Of a stretch of 64,000 bases of DNA, positions 1 to 9,100 are shown in pieces (within the stretch, counting starts at the first letter, position 1; every line of letters begins with the position of its first letter). The notes beneath the pieces are model-generated. The model was not told the DNA's origin, searched no databases, and saw nothing but the letters and a program-made list of their open reading frames with translations. Both the position numbers and the translations under genes were made by a program. Location: the NCBI GenBank assembly GCA_040881685.1, contig JBBECS010000019.1, forward strand, positions 26,156 to 90,155, written 5' to 3'. The DNA is from Acidimicrobiia bacterium (lineage in GTDB: Bacteria; Actinomycetota; Acidimicrobiia; IMCC26256; PALSA-555).

Positions 1-36
1 CAGATCTCGCTCCATGATTCGGCACGCTAGCGGCGC

Positions 37-55
37 GGCGCGGTCGATAGCCTCC
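37..55 (+). repeat. 19-bp direct repeat, copy 1
   Basis: An exact 19-bp sequence, GGCGCGGTCGATAGCCTCC, occurs here and again at 136-154. The second copy supplies the TAGCCT hexamer placed as a -10 box just before the phosphatase start. This first copy has no start codon at the matching distance, so it may be a duplicated promoter fragment. No gene is visible in 1-158 apart from these repeats and a palindrome. Confidence 0.7.
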
Positions 56-61
56 AACAAC

Positions 62-88
62 TCCGCTCTCGGCGCTGCGCGCCGGGCC
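62..88. repeat. 27-bp REP-like repeat, copy 1
   Basis: A 27-bp sequence is repeated exactly at 42153-42179, about 42 kb away and also between genes. Its core is a small hairpin: arms CGGCGC (70-75) and GCGCCG (79-84) around a TGC loop. Two exact copies of this length in non-coding DNA suggest a dispersed palindromic element of this genome. Its function is unknown. Confidence 0.65.
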
Positions 89-117
89 GCTCCCCACCAC
101 CTCGGCGACGGCTATCT

Positions 118-140
118 GCGCCACACGATACGTGTGGCGC
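118..140. promoter_or_regulatory. perfect 10-bp inverted repeat upstream of the phosphatase gene
   Basis: The arms are GCGCCACACG (118-127) and CGTGTGGCGC (131-140), separated by ATA. The palindrome lies where a -35 box would fall relative to the TAGCCT hexamer at 147-152. A regulator bound here would cover the promoter of the histidine phosphatase gene. The symmetry is seen directly; the operator role is inferred. Confidence 0.5.
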
Positions 141-154
141 GGTCGATAGCCTCC
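136..154 (+). repeat. 19-bp direct repeat, copy 2, carrying a putative -10 box
   Basis: This is the second exact copy of the repeat at 37-55. It contains TAGCCT (147-152), which fits the actinobacterial TANNNT -10 pattern. The hexamer ends 6 nt before the ATG at 159, so the transcript is probably leaderless or nearly so. The copy overlaps the right arm of the palindrome at 118-140. Confidence 0.5.
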
Positions 155-158
155 GTGC

Positions 159-779
159 ATGGGCGAACGAGAGCATGTCGAGACGCGTCTCTTGCTCGTT
201 CGCCACGGCCAGTCCACATGGAACGCCGAGGGTCGCTGGCAGGGCCACTCCGACCCGCCGCTCTCACCGCTCGGCGAGCTTCAGGCGAGCGCTGGGGCCG
301 CCACGGTCACCGAGCTCGGCATCACCGCGGTGTTCAGTTCCGACCTGCTGCGAGCGCGCCGGACCGCAGAGCTCCTTGCACCACCGGAGATCGTGGTGGT
401 CGTCGAGCCGGCGCTGAAGGAGCGCAACGTGGGGGAGTGGGAGGGGCTGACGCGAGGCGAGATCGACGCGCAGTTCCCCGGGATGCTCGACGCGCGCGAG
501 AGCCCGCCGGGTTTCGAGAGCGACGAGTCGCTGGTCGGGCGCGTCTTGCCCGCGCTGGAGACGATCGCCAGCGGGCTCGCCGCTCGCACGTCCGTGCTCG
601 TCGTCACCCACGGCGGCGTCATCCGCAGCCTCGAGCGTCGCCTCGGTGCTCCATCGGCCCCGGTGCCGAACCTGGCCGGCCGGTGGGTCGTCATCGCCGG
701 TGCAGATCTCGTGCTCGGCGACCGCGAGGTGCTCATCGATGCCGACGACGCCACGTTGACGGTCCCCACGGAGGAATGA
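159..779 (+). CDS. histidine phosphatase family protein (phosphoglycerate mutase-like)
   Basis: This is a 206-residue member of the histidine phosphatase superfamily, cytosolic, hydrolysing or transferring phosphate through a phosphohistidine. The nucleophile motif LVRHGQSTWN is near the N-terminus with His16, the acidic GEWEGL segment follows in the middle, and the second catalytic histidine is in VVTHGG (His151). Its length and single domain fit broad-specificity phosphatases better than glycolytic phosphoglycerate mutase, which is about 250 residues. The ATG at 159 is 6 nt after a TANNNT hexamer with no Shine-Dalgarno sequence, suggesting a leaderless message. The substrate cannot be told from sequence. 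Confidence 0.9.
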   Translation: MGEREHVETRLLLVRHGQSTWNAEGRWQGHSDPPLSPLGELQASAGAATVTELGITAVFSSDLLRARRTAELLAPPEIVVVVEPALKERNVGEWEGLTRGEIDAQFPGMLDARESPPGFESDESLVGRVLPALETIASGLAARTSVLVVTHGGVIRSLERRLGAPSAPVPNLAGRWVVIAGADLVLGDREVLIDADDATLTVPTEE

Positions 780-837
780 CGACACCCGCTTCTGTCGCCG
801 GTACGATGGTCGGTCCCCTCGAGGCAGGAAGTTGCCG

Positions 838-3138
838 TTGTCTCACCCCGAGCTGGCGTCCGAACAGCTCTATGTCGACGCCGCCTACGTCCGACTCGAC
901 GCCATGCGCGACGCCGCCCGGCGCGTCGCCGAGGGCTTTGCCGACATGGGCGCGGGCGGCACGCATCAAGCCCGCCTCGAGCGGGATGCCGCCTTCGACG
1001 TGACGCGGCGCCGACTCGCGGCGCTCGACATCGGCGATGCCCCGCTGTGCTTCGGGCGCGTCGATCTCGCATCCAACGGGTCCGTCCCCGCCGAGCCGGC
1101 CCAGCCGAACGGCGACTCGGCTGGCGAGTCCACGTACTACGTGGGACGGCTGTCGGTGACCGACGACGAGCAGGTGCCGCTCGTCGTCGACTGGCGGGCG
1201 CCGGTCGCCGAGCCCTTCTACCGGGCCACGGCGATCGAGCCGATGGGGGTGGCCCGCCGCCGCCACTTCCTGACCAAGCCGGGACTCGGGCGCGAGCTCG
1301 TCGGCCTCGACGACGAGGTGTTCGATCGCGACGCCGTCGAAGCGTCGGGGATGACCGTGATCGGCGAGGGGGCGCTGCTCGTCGCACTCGAGCGGTCGCG
1401 CACGGGCCGAATGACCGACATCGTCGCGACCATCCAGGCGGAGCAGGATCAAGCGATCCGCGCCGGTCTCCCTGGCGTGCTCGTGGTGGCCGGCGGGGCG
1501 GGCACCGGCAAGACCGCGGTGGCCCTGCACCGCGCCGCCTACCTCCTCTATACGTACCGCCGGCAGCTCGCGTCCCAGGGTGTGCTGCTCGTCGGACCCA
1601 GCACAATCTTCCTGCGCTACATCGACCAGGTCCTGCCGTCTCTCGGCGAGGAAGATGTGCAGCTCGCCACGCCGGCGGGCCTCAAGCCGGCGTACCGGGT
1701 CGGTGCGCAGGACGCGCCGGCGGTGGCCGTCGTGAAGAGCGACGTTCGCATGGTCACGGTGGTTGCTCGCGCGCTCCGAGACCGCGAGCACCCGCTGGCG
1801 AGCGATCTGGTGGTCACGGTCGACGGCATCCGCCTCCGCCTACGCCGAGGGGCGTCGGCGCGCATCGTCGAGCGTGCCAGCCGTCAACGCGGTACGCACA
1901 ACGAGAAGCGCCCGCGGGTCGCACGCGCGGTGATCGATCAGCTGAGCGAGCAGTACCGGCGCGCGCTCGGTCCGGCCGCGCCCGACGATCCCGAATGGGA
2001 TCACGAGCTCCACGATCGATTGCGCCGACTCCCGGAAGTGCGCGCCGCGCTCGAGCGGATGTGGCCCGTGCTCACGGGTGGCGAGCTGATCCACGACCTG
2101 TTCTCGTTCCCGGCGCTGATTCACTCCGCGGCCGACGGTGTGCTGTCGCGCGACGAACAGGAAGGCCTCCACCGGCCCCGTTCCGAGAGCGTGCGCGAGG
2201 TGGCCTGGACCGACGCCGATCTCGCGCTCGTCGACGAAGCCGACGCGCTGCTCGGTTCGCCGGAGGCGGCGCGGCCGCGACGACGCGCCCGACGCCGCGG
2301 GAGCGACGACGCGGCCAACCGGGTCGTCGCCGAGCTGGGAGTCGGTGGCTTCATCACCGGTGCTGAGGTCGCGCGCCGCTACGGCAGCGACGAGCCAACG
2401 GCCAAGCCCGACGATGACGACCCGCGTACGTTCGGCCACGTGCTCGTCGACGAGGCCCAAGACCTCTCGCCGATGCAATGGCGCATGCTCGCCCGCCGCT
2501 GCCCGACCGGTTCCATGACCGTGGTCGGCGACTTCGGCCAGTCCAGCCGCGCTGGCGCGGCGACGAGTTGGGACGCCGTGCTCGAGATCCTGCCCCAGCG
2601 CGCACCGTCCCACATGGTCACACTCACGGTGAACTACCGCACACCAGCGGAAGTCATGGAAGTCGCGCACCGGGTGCTGGCCGCGGGTGCTCCCGAGGTC
2701 GCGCCCACACGAGCCGTCCGGCGAACCGGGGAGTCGCCGCAGTTCGAGCGGGTCGATCCCGGTGCACTGGTCGAGGTGGCCGCACGCGCCGCGCGTTCGG
2801 TCATCGGCGAGGGCACGGTGGCGATCGTGGCGCCGCCCGACGTGCACTCCGCATTGGTCGACGCGCTCGCCGATATCGGGGCGGTCGCCGACTCGGTGGA
2901 GGCGCTGGATGCCGCCGTTGCCGTGCTCACGCCGGTGGACGCCAAGGGCCTGGAGTTCGACCACGTGGTGGTCGTCGAGCCGGCGCGCCTCGTTCCGCCC
3001 GACGCGCCCGGGCTCCGGATGCTCTACGTCGCGCTCACGCGAGCGACGCGGCGATTGTTCGTGGTTCACTCGGAACCGCTGCCGGAGTCGCTCGCGGCGA
3101 CCTCGACAATCGGCGGCGCGCCGGTCGCGGCGTCGTAG
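838..3138 (+). CDS. HelD/HelR-like RNA polymerase-associated UvrD-family ATPase
   Basis: This superfamily 1 helicase-fold protein of about 766 residues resembles HelD/HelR, motors that pry RNA polymerase off DNA and in some actinobacteria protect it from rifampicin. The N-terminal stretch of roughly 100 residues is helical, as in HelD secondary-channel arms. Walker A, GGAGTGKT, is near residue 219, the Walker B/motif II DEAQD lies in the second half, and the UvrD-type C-terminal motif LYVALTRATRR is close to the end. A TTG at 838 is chosen because AGGAA (826-830) sits 7 nt upstream; an in-frame TTG at 832 is also possible. No separate promoter is obvious in the 58 nt after the phosphatase gene. 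UvrD or PcrA is less likely because of the length and N-terminal arm. Confidence 0.88.
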   Translation: MSHPELASEQLYVDAAYVRLDAMRDAARRVAEGFADMGAGGTHQARLERDAAFDVTRRRLAALDIGDAPLCFGRVDLASNGSVPAEPAQPNGDSAGESTYYVGRLSVTDDEQVPLVVDWRAPVAEPFYRATAIEPMGVARRRHFLTKPGLGRELVGLDDEVFDRDAVEASGMTVIGEGALLVALERSRTGRMTDIVATIQAEQDQAIRAGLPGVLVVAGGAGTGKTAVALHRAAYLLYTYRRQLASQGVLLVGPSTIFLRYIDQVLPSLGEEDVQLATPAGLKPAYRVGAQDAPAVAVVKSDVRMVTVVARALRDREHPLASDLVVTVDGIRLRLRRGASARIVERASRQRGTHNEKRPRVARAVIDQLSEQYRRALGPAAPDDPEWDHELHDRLRRLPEVRAALERMWPVLTGGELIHDLFSFPALIHSAADGVLSRDEQEGLHRPRSESVREVAWTDADLALVDEADALLGSPEAARPRRRARRRGSDDAANRVVAELGVGGFITGAEVARRYGSDEPTAKPDDDDPRTFGHVLVDEAQDLSPMQWRMLARRCPTGSMTVVGDFGQSSRAGAATSWDAVLEILPQRAPSHMVTLTVNYRTPAEVMEVAHRVLAAGAPEVAPTRAVRRTGESPQFERVDPGALVEVAARAARSVIGEGTVAIVAPPDVHSALVDALADIGAVADSVEALDAAVAVLTPVDAKGLEFDHVVVVEPARLVPPDAPGLRMLYVALTRATRRLFVVHSEPLPESLAATSTIGGAPVAAS

Positions 3139-3151
3139 GCAGGGGCCGACC

Positions 3152-4960
3152 ATGACGAGCATCAGCAGCGCCGATCTCGACCACACGGCAGCCGCCGTGG
3201 CGTGGAACCTCGAGGACCTCGTCGATGACCGTGGCGACGCCGGCGTCGACGCGCTTCTCGACGAGGCAGCGGCTCTCGCCGACGAGCTGGCCGATCGTTG
3301 CCGCGGTCGACTCGCCGAGCTCGACGCGGTGGGCCTGGCCGAGCTGATGCTCGGGGTGGGTGCGGTCGCGGAACTGCTGGGCAAGGCCGGCTCGTACGCA
3401 GGACTGAAGTTCTCCGTCGATACGACCGACCCTGCTCTGGGGGCGCTGATGGCGCGCACCGAGGAGCGCGCAACCGCGATCTCCAACGAGCTCCTCTTTG
3501 TGGAGCTCGAGTGGGCTGCGTTGCCCGACGAGCACGTCGAGCCGTTGCTCGTTGCTCCCGAGCTCGAGTTCTGCCGGTACCACCTTGCGGCGGCGCGTCG
3601 TTATCGCCCGCACCTGCTCACCGAGCCCGAAGAGCGCCTTCTCAACGACAAGGCGGTCACGGGCCGGAATGCGTGGGGGCGGCTGTTCAACGAGCTCATT
3701 TCGACGATCGATCTGGACATCGACGGCGAAGCGGTCGGGCTCGAAGAAGGCTTGTCGCGACTCATGTCGCCCGACCGCGCCGTTCGGCGTGCCGCGGCCG
3801 ACGGTGTGAGCGCCGGGCTGGCGCCGGGGCTGCGGACCCGCGCGTTCGTGTTCAACACGCTGCTGGCCGACAAGTCGACCGATGACCGGATCCGCCACTA
3901 TCCGAACTGGCTCGCGAGCCGCAATCTCGACAACCAAGCGAGTGACGAGTCGGTGCAGGCACTGGTAGAGGCCGTCGTGCACCGCTACGACATCCCGCAG
4001 CGCTGGTACGCGCTCAAGGCGCAGCTGCTCGGCCTCCATCGTCTGGCCGACTACGACCGCAACGCGTCGGTGGGCGACGCCGAGGCCACATTCGCGTGGT
4101 CCCATGCTCAGGAGCTCGTGCTCGACGCCTACGGATCCTTCTCTCCCGAGATCGCCAGCATCGTGCGCAGGTTCTTCGACGACGACTGGATCGACGCTCC
4201 GGTGCGCCCAGGAAAGCGACCGGGCGCGTTCTGCGCGTACACCGTTCCGTCGCATCATCCCTACCTCTTGCTCAACTGGACGGCGCGCCGGCGCGACGTG
4301 CTCACGCTCGCGCACGAGCTGGGCCATGGGGTGCACGCATACCTCGCCCGCGATCAAGGCGTGTTCCACCAGGCGACACCACTCACACTTGCCGAGACTG
4401 CGTCGGTGTTCGGAGAGACGGTCACGTTCGGTCGGCTCCTCGCCGAGACCACCGATCCGTCCGAGCGACTTGCACTCGTCGCCGAGAGCCTCGAGGGTCA
4501 GATCGCCACGGTCTTCCGCCAGACCGCGATGAACCAGTTCGAGGATCGCGTGCACACCGAGCGGCGGGAGCGCGGCGAGCTGAGCACCGACCGCTTCGGC
4601 GAGCTGTGGTACGAGACCCAGACCGAGATGCTGGGCGACGCGGTCGAGATCACCGACGGTTACCGCTCGTGGTGGTCCTATGTGCCGCACTTCATCGGCA
4701 CGCCTGGCTACGTCTACGCGTATGCGTATGGGCAGCTCTTGGCGCTGAGCGTGTACCGCCAGTACGAGGAGCGCGGCGCCGAGTTCGTCCCTGCGTACCT
4801 CGACCTGTTGTCGCGCGGGGGCTCGGCGCCGCCCGAGGAGCTGGGCAAGGTCGTCGGCGTCGATCTCACCGATCCGTCCTTCTGGGACGGCGGCCTCGAG
4901 ATCATCGAGGAGCAGCTCGACGCGGCGGAAGGCGCGGCGCAGGCGGCCGGGCGGCTCTAG
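3152..4960 (+). CDS. pepF: M3 family oligoendopeptidase F-type metallopeptidase
   Basis: This is a cytosolic zinc oligopeptidase of about 602 residues, the usual length of the PepF/M3B family, which degrades short peptides. The zinc motif HELGHG is near residue 388, and the downstream TLAETASVFGE segment supplies the third ligand glutamate. The C-terminal helical part contains the conserved YAYGQLLALSVY segment. The ATG at 3152 follows AGGGG and lies 13 nt after the helicase stop, so the two may be co-transcribed; the frame stays open upstream but only over the helicase gene. Its stop codon TAG shares CTA/TAG bases with the stop of the convergent DUF885 gene. Confidence 0.93.
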   Translation: MTSISSADLDHTAAAVAWNLEDLVDDRGDAGVDALLDEAAALADELADRCRGRLAELDAVGLAELMLGVGAVAELLGKAGSYAGLKFSVDTTDPALGALMARTEERATAISNELLFVELEWAALPDEHVEPLLVAPELEFCRYHLAAARRYRPHLLTEPEERLLNDKAVTGRNAWGRLFNELISTIDLDIDGEAVGLEEGLSRLMSPDRAVRRAAADGVSAGLAPGLRTRAFVFNTLLADKSTDDRIRHYPNWLASRNLDNQASDESVQALVEAVVHRYDIPQRWYALKAQLLGLHRLADYDRNASVGDAEATFAWSHAQELVLDAYGSFSPEIASIVRRFFDDDWIDAPVRPGKRPGAFCAYTVPSHHPYLLLNWTARRRDVLTLAHELGHGVHAYLARDQGVFHQATPLTLAETASVFGETVTFGRLLAETTDPSERLALVAESLEGQIATVFRQTAMNQFEDRVHTERRERGELSTDRFGELWYETQTEMLGDAVEITDGYRSWWSYVPHFIGTPGYVYAYAYGQLLALSVYRQYEERGAEFVPAYLDLLSRGGSAPPEELGKVVGVDLTDPSFWDGGLEIIEEQLDAAEGAAQAAGRL

Positions 4961-6639
4961 AGGCGGCCGAGCTCCTGGCGGAGCTGGTCGAGACCCATCG
5001 GGCCCAGCTCGAGCGCCCGTGAGTGGAATGTCTTGAGGTCGAAGCCGTGTGTCGCCCTGCGCTTCGCTTCGTCGCGGCACTCGAGCCACACCCGCTCGCC
5101 CACCTTGTACGAGATGGCTTGTCCAGGCCACCCGAGGTACCGGTCCACTTCGCTGGTCATGAACTCCTCGTCGAAGTGGCTGCGTTCGATCACGAACGGC
5201 AGCGCGAGATCGGGGGTCCAGCGCTCGCCGGAGTGAAAGCTCTCAGTGGCAGGGATCGGGAGCTCGAGGTGCAAGCCGATGTCCACGATCACGCGCACCG
5301 CGCGCATGGCCTGGGCGCGCAGCATGCCGAGCTCGAACGCCGCGTCGTCGAGGTAGCCGAGCTCACCCATGAGTCGCTCGGCGTACAGCGCCCACCCTTC
5401 GGCGTGACCCGAGTTCGACGCGAGCGTGCGTTGGAACCGGTTCAGGCGATCGGCCAAGTAGCGCATCATCCCGATCTGGAGGTGATGACCCGGCACCGCC
5501 TCGTGGTAACAGGTGGACACCTCGCCCCAGAGCGGGAAGCGGGTGCGCCCGAGCGTCGGGTACCACGTGCGTCCGGGGCGCGCGAAGTCTTCCGACGGTC
5601 CGGTGTAGTACATCGCCGCCGCACCACCCGGCGGAGCGATCATCGCCTCGCAACGCATGATCGCGTCGGGGATGTCGAAGTGCACGCCGCCGAGCTCCGC
5701 GATCGTGCGGTCGATCAGCTCTTGCAGCCATTCGCGCAACGCGTCTTCACCCTCGATCATGCGCGTCGGATCGTTCTCGAGGTGCTCGATGACCGCCGGC
5801 AACGGCTCGCCGGGAAGGATGCGTTCAGCAGCGGTGCGCATCGCGTGTTCGATGCGCGTCAGCTCCTCCCAGCCCCATTCGTACGTCTCGGGCAGGTCGA
5901 GCTCGGTGCCGTTGAACACCCTTGCCCAGAGCGCGTAGCGCTCGGCGCCGACCGCGTCGTGTTCCGACGCGGCCGGGAGGTACTCGCCCACCAGGAAACG
6001 CCCGAGCGCGGCATACGCGGCGGTGGCTCGGGTGGCCACGTCGTCGAGCCGGGCGCGCAGGGCTGGGTCGTCGATCCTGGCCGTGTCGTACTCCTCGACC
6101 AGCCCCAGGAAGAACGCCGTGTGCGAGTCGTCGAGTCCGCCCCAGGTGTCGGCCTGACGAGCACACGCCAGGACCTGACGTTGTGCGGCCACCAGGTTCC
6201 GGTTCATGCCCTCGCGCAGCGACGCGATGAGCGTGTCGAGAGAATGTGGAACGGCGGCCGCACGCGCCGCGATCGTTTCCCAATCGGTGACGGTCTCGCG
6301 CGGCATCAGGTCGAAGCAGATTCGTACTTCGGACACCGGGCTCCCGATGACCCGCAAGGCCCGGAGGTCCTCGCCGGCCGCGGCGAGATCGATCGTTGCC
6401 ACGAGGTGGTGGCGCAGCACCTCGGCCGCGATGCGATCGAGGTCGTTGCCGAGGGGAGCCGCATCGAGATCCCGGAGCACGCTCTGCGCGTGCAACCGAC
6501 GTTCCTCGGCGCCGTCGGGGGAGTAGTCGGTGAGCTCGGTGTCGTGTCCGGGGATGCCTTCGAAGGTCGCGGTCACGGGGTCGAGCGCGGCGAAGCGATC
6601 GACGAAGGCGTCCGAGATCTCGTTGACGGTGGTGGTCAT
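4957..6639 (-). CDS. DUF885 family putative metallopeptidase
   Basis: This 560-residue protein belongs to the DUF885 family, which is related to gluzincin peptidases. The family hallmark HEAVPGHH is at roughly residue 375 and would form the zinc site, with a downstream GWALYAERLMGELG segment giving the acidic ligand. There is no signal peptide, so it is probably cytosolic. The start is the ATG of MTTTVNEISDAF; the longer frame upstream lacks family similarity. It is convergent with the M3 peptidase, and the two stop codons overlap in a CTAG tetramer (4957-4960). A peptidase role agrees with its neighbour but is not proven for this family. Confidence 0.88.
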   Translation of the reverse strand: MTTTVNEISDAFVDRFAALDPVTATFEGIPGHDTELTDYSPDGAEERRLHAQSVLRDLDAAPLGNDLDRIAAEVLRHHLVATIDLAAAGEDLRALRVIGSPVSEVRICFDLMPRETVTDWETIAARAAAVPHSLDTLIASLREGMNRNLVAAQRQVLACARQADTWGGLDDSHTAFFLGLVEEYDTARIDDPALRARLDDVATRATAAYAALGRFLVGEYLPAASEHDAVGAERYALWARVFNGTELDLPETYEWGWEELTRIEHAMRTAAERILPGEPLPAVIEHLENDPTRMIEGEDALREWLQELIDRTIAELGGVHFDIPDAIMRCEAMIAPPGGAAAMYYTGPSEDFARPGRTWYPTLGRTRFPLWGEVSTCYHEAVPGHHLQIGMMRYLADRLNRFQRTLASNSGHAEGWALYAERLMGELGYLDDAAFELGMLRAQAMRAVRVIVDIGLHLELPIPATESFHSGERWTPDLALPFVIERSHFDEEFMTSEVDRYLGWPGQAISYKVGERVWLECRDEAKRRATHGFDLKTFHSRALELGPMGLDQLRQELGRL

Positions 6640-6739
6640 GGGGCGATGCCGAGCATAAGCGGCGCCGTTCAACGTCGCCTCGCAGCGCGTCCGGGCCCGA
6701 ACGTGCCACGATCGTCGCCGTGAAGACCGGAATGCGCGC

Positions 6740-7573
6740 GTGACCAACCTTGCCGGCGCGCATGTCCTGATCACCGGGGGTTCGAGCGGCATCGGTCTCG
6801 CCACGGCGGATCACGCGCTCAAGCGCGGTGCGCGGGTGTCGCTCGTGGCCCGGGACGCCGAGCGCCTGGCAACGGCTGAGGACGCGCTTGAGGCTGGGAT
6901 CGGTGACGCGACCCGGGTGGCCGCCGAGCCGGCTGACGTGACCGATCCGGACGCGTTCGAGTCGGCGTTGTCGTTGTTGTCGGCTCAGTTCGGCCCGGTC
7001 GACGTGCTCATCACGAGTGCCGGCGGGGCGCGCCCCGGCCACTTCGAAGAGCTGCCGGCGAGCGTGTTCGAAGAGCAGATGGCGCTCAACTACTTCGGCA
7101 CTCTTCATCCCATCCGCGCGGTCGTACCGTCGATGATCGAGCACGGGCGCGGTCATCTGCTCCTCGTGTCATCGAGCGCTGGCATCGTCGGCGTGTACGG
7201 GTACGCGGCGTATTCGCCAGCGAAGTTCGCGGTCCGGGGGCTTGCCGAGACCCTTCGGTCAGAGCTCAAGCCATTCGGCATCGTCGTTGCCTGTGCGTAT
7301 CCACCCGACACCGACACGCCGGGACTTGCGCGAGAGGGTGAGACGAAGCCCGCGGCAACTGCCAGCATCTCGGCCACGATCAAGGTGCGCTCCGCCGACA
7401 AGGTGGCCAAGGGCATCGTGTCGGGCATCGAGCGGAACCGGCTCGTCATCACGTTCGACTCGTCGACCGCCTTGCTCGCCCGGGTCGGCGGGCTCGTGGG
7501 CCCAGTTGTCCGGGCAACCATGGATCGACATGTCCGGCGTGCGAATCGAAGGCGCTCGACCACCCAGGAGTAG
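6740..7573 (+). CDS. SDR family oxidoreductase, 3-ketosphinganine reductase-like
   Basis: This is a 277-residue classical short-chain dehydrogenase with a Rossmann fold. The cofactor motif TGGSSGIG is at residues 12-19 and the catalytic YSPAK at Tyr158/Lys162, preceded by a serine-rich strand (VSSSAG). The basic residue pattern after beta-2 (VARD) suggests NADP(H). Overall layout resembles 3-dehydrosphinganine reductases, with a C-terminal hydrophobic helix that could touch membrane. The GTG at 6740 is chosen because other nearby starts hit a stop. It is divergent from the DUF885 gene over about 100 nt. The specific substrate is uncertain. Confidence 0.85.
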   Translation: MTNLAGAHVLITGGSSGIGLATADHALKRGARVSLVARDAERLATAEDALEAGIGDATRVAAEPADVTDPDAFESALSLLSAQFGPVDVLITSAGGARPGHFEELPASVFEEQMALNYFGTLHPIRAVVPSMIEHGRGHLLLVSSSAGIVGVYGYAAYSPAKFAVRGLAETLRSELKPFGIVVACAYPPDTDTPGLAREGETKPAATASISATIKVRSADKVAKGIVSGIERNRLVITFDSSTALLARVGGLVGPVVRATMDRHVRRANRRRSTTQE

Positions 7574-7631
7574 GTTCAAGAGCGTGGCGGAGCCAGAGGC
7601 GAGCGCCCGTGCCGCAGGGCCGAGAGCGGAT

Positions 7632-9029
7632 ATGAACGACGAGGCCACCCGCACGGAGACCGACAGCATGGGGTCGATCGACGTGCCTGCCTCGCGTTAT
7701 TGGGGTGCGCAGACCCAGCGATCGCTGCATCACTTCTCGATCGGTGACGATCGCATGCCGAAGCCCGTCATCCGGGGGATGGCCGTCCTCAAGAAGGCCG
7801 CCGCCCTCGTGAACCAGGATTTGGGCCAGCTCGACCATGAAGACGCCGGTCTCATCGTCCGGGCGGCCGACGAGATCCTCGCTGGCGTCCTCGACGATGA
7901 GTTCCCGCTGTTTGTCTGGCAGACGGGTAGCGGCACGCAGACGAACATGAACGTCAACGAGGTGATCTCGAACCGCGCCATCGAGCTCGCGGGCGGCACG
8001 ATGGGATCGAAGACCCCGATCCATCCCAACGACCATGTGAACATGTCGCAATCCTCCAACGACACGTTCCCTGCGGCCATGCACATCGCGGCGGCGGAGG
8101 AAGTCGTGCATCGGCTCATCCCGGCGGTCCGTGAGCTCCGCGACGCGCTGGCCGCGAAGTCCAAGGCGTTCGCCGACATCGTCAAGATCGGTCGCACCCA
8201 CCTCCAGGACGCGGTGCCGCTCACGCTCGGTCAAGAGTTCTCGGGATACGTCGCGCAGCTCGACGCCGATCTCGATCGCATCGAGCTCGCGCTCCCGGGT
8301 CTGTACGAGCTGGCCATCGGCGGCACGGCCGTCGGGACCGGTCTCAACAGCCCGCCGGAGTTCGCGGATCGAGTTGCTGCGAAGATCGCCGAGCTCACGG
8401 ATCTGCCCTTCGTCTCCGCGCCCAACAAGTTTGCCGCGCTGGCCGCACACGACGCTGTCGTCTTCGCGAGCGGCGCGCTCAAGACGCTCGCCGCGTCACT
8501 CATGAAGATCGCCAACGACATCCGCTGGCTCGCGTCGGGGCCGCGCGCCGGTCTCGGCGAGCTTTCGCTCCCGGAGAACGAGCCGGGCTCGTCGATCATG
8601 CCCGGAAAGGTGAATCCGACCCAGAGCGAGGCCATGACGATGGTCTGCGTGCAGGTGCTCGGGAACGACACCGCAATCGGGATCGCGGGGTCGCAGGGCA
8701 ACTTCGAACTCAACGTGTTCAAGCCGGGGATGATCTTCAACTTGCTCTCCTCGGTCGGTCTGCTCGCCGACTCGTGCACGAACTTCCGCCGCTTCGCCGT
8801 GGAGGGTCTCGAGGCCAATCGGGACCAGATCGAGGAGCACGTGCGCAATTCGTTGATGGTCGTCACCGCGCTGACGCCGCACATCGGCTACGACAAGGCC
8901 GCCGAGATCGCCAAGCACGCGCACCACAACGGCACCAACCTCAAGGCGGCGACCGTGGCCCTCGGGCACCTCACGGCTGAGGAGTTCGACCGCCTCGTGC
9001 GCCCCGAGCACATGACCAAGCCGGGGTAG
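7632..9029 (+). CDS. fumC: class II fumarate hydratase
   Basis: This enzyme of about 465 residues reversibly hydrates fumarate to L-malate in the TCA cycle and forms a cytosolic homotetramer. The superfamily signature [13 protein letters not shown] is in the C-terminal half, and the fumarase-specific [12 protein letters not shown] and [14 protein letters not shown] segments are intact. The length matches the family. The ATG at 7632 begins [14 protein letters not shown]; an in-frame GTG at 7584 would add 16 residues and cannot be excluded. It follows the SDR gene by 58 nt. A strong hairpin at 9042-9072 separates it from lon. Confidence 0.96.
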   Translation: MNDEATRTETDSMGSIDVPASRYWGAQTQRSLHHFSIGDDRMPKPVIRGMAVLKKAAALVNQDLGQLDHEDAGLIVRAADEILAGVLDDEFPLFVWQTGSGTQTNMNVNEVISNRAIELAGGTMGSKTPIHPNDHVNMSQSSNDTFPAAMHIAAAEEVVHRLIPAVRELRDALAAKSKAFADIVKIGRTHLQDAVPLTLGQEFSGYVAQLDADLDRIELALPGLYELAIGGTAVGTGLNSPPEFADRVAAKIAELTDLPFVSAPNKFAALAAHDAVVFASGALKTLAASLMKIANDIRWLASGPRAGLGELSLPENEPGSSIMPGKVNPTQSEAMTMVCVQVLGNDTAIGIAGSQGNFELNVFKPGMIFNLLSSVGLLADSCTNFRRFAVEGLEANRDQIEEHVRNSLMVVTALTPHIGYDKAAEIAKHAHHNGTNLKAATVALGHLTAEEFDRLVRPEHMTKPG

Positions 9030-9041
9030 CACCCCGCCTCG

Positions 9042-9072
9042 GGCATTCCCGATCTGCTTGGTCGGGAATGCC
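9042..9072. promoter_or_regulatory. perfect 11-bp inverted repeat with 9-nt spacer between fumC and lon
   Basis: The arms are GGCATTCCCGA (9042-9052) and TCGGGAATGCC (9062-9072), separated by 9 nt. There is no T-run after the stem, so it is not a classical intrinsic terminator. The geometry of arms plus a 9-nt spacer recalls the CIRCE operator of HrcA-controlled heat-shock genes, but the bases differ from CIRCE. The right arm covers an ATG at 9068, which argues for the later GTG as the lon start. It could be a repressor operator for lon or a fumC 3' stabiliser. Confidence 0.5.
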
Positions 9073-9100
9073 GGGCGCCGTCCGCGCTGTTCCAGGCCAT

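Noticed and set aside
281-1606. Long minus-strand open frame antisense to the phosphatase and helicase genes
   Set aside because: Arginine/proline-rich low-complexity product typical of GC-rich antisense frames; the plus-strand genes carry clear family motifs.
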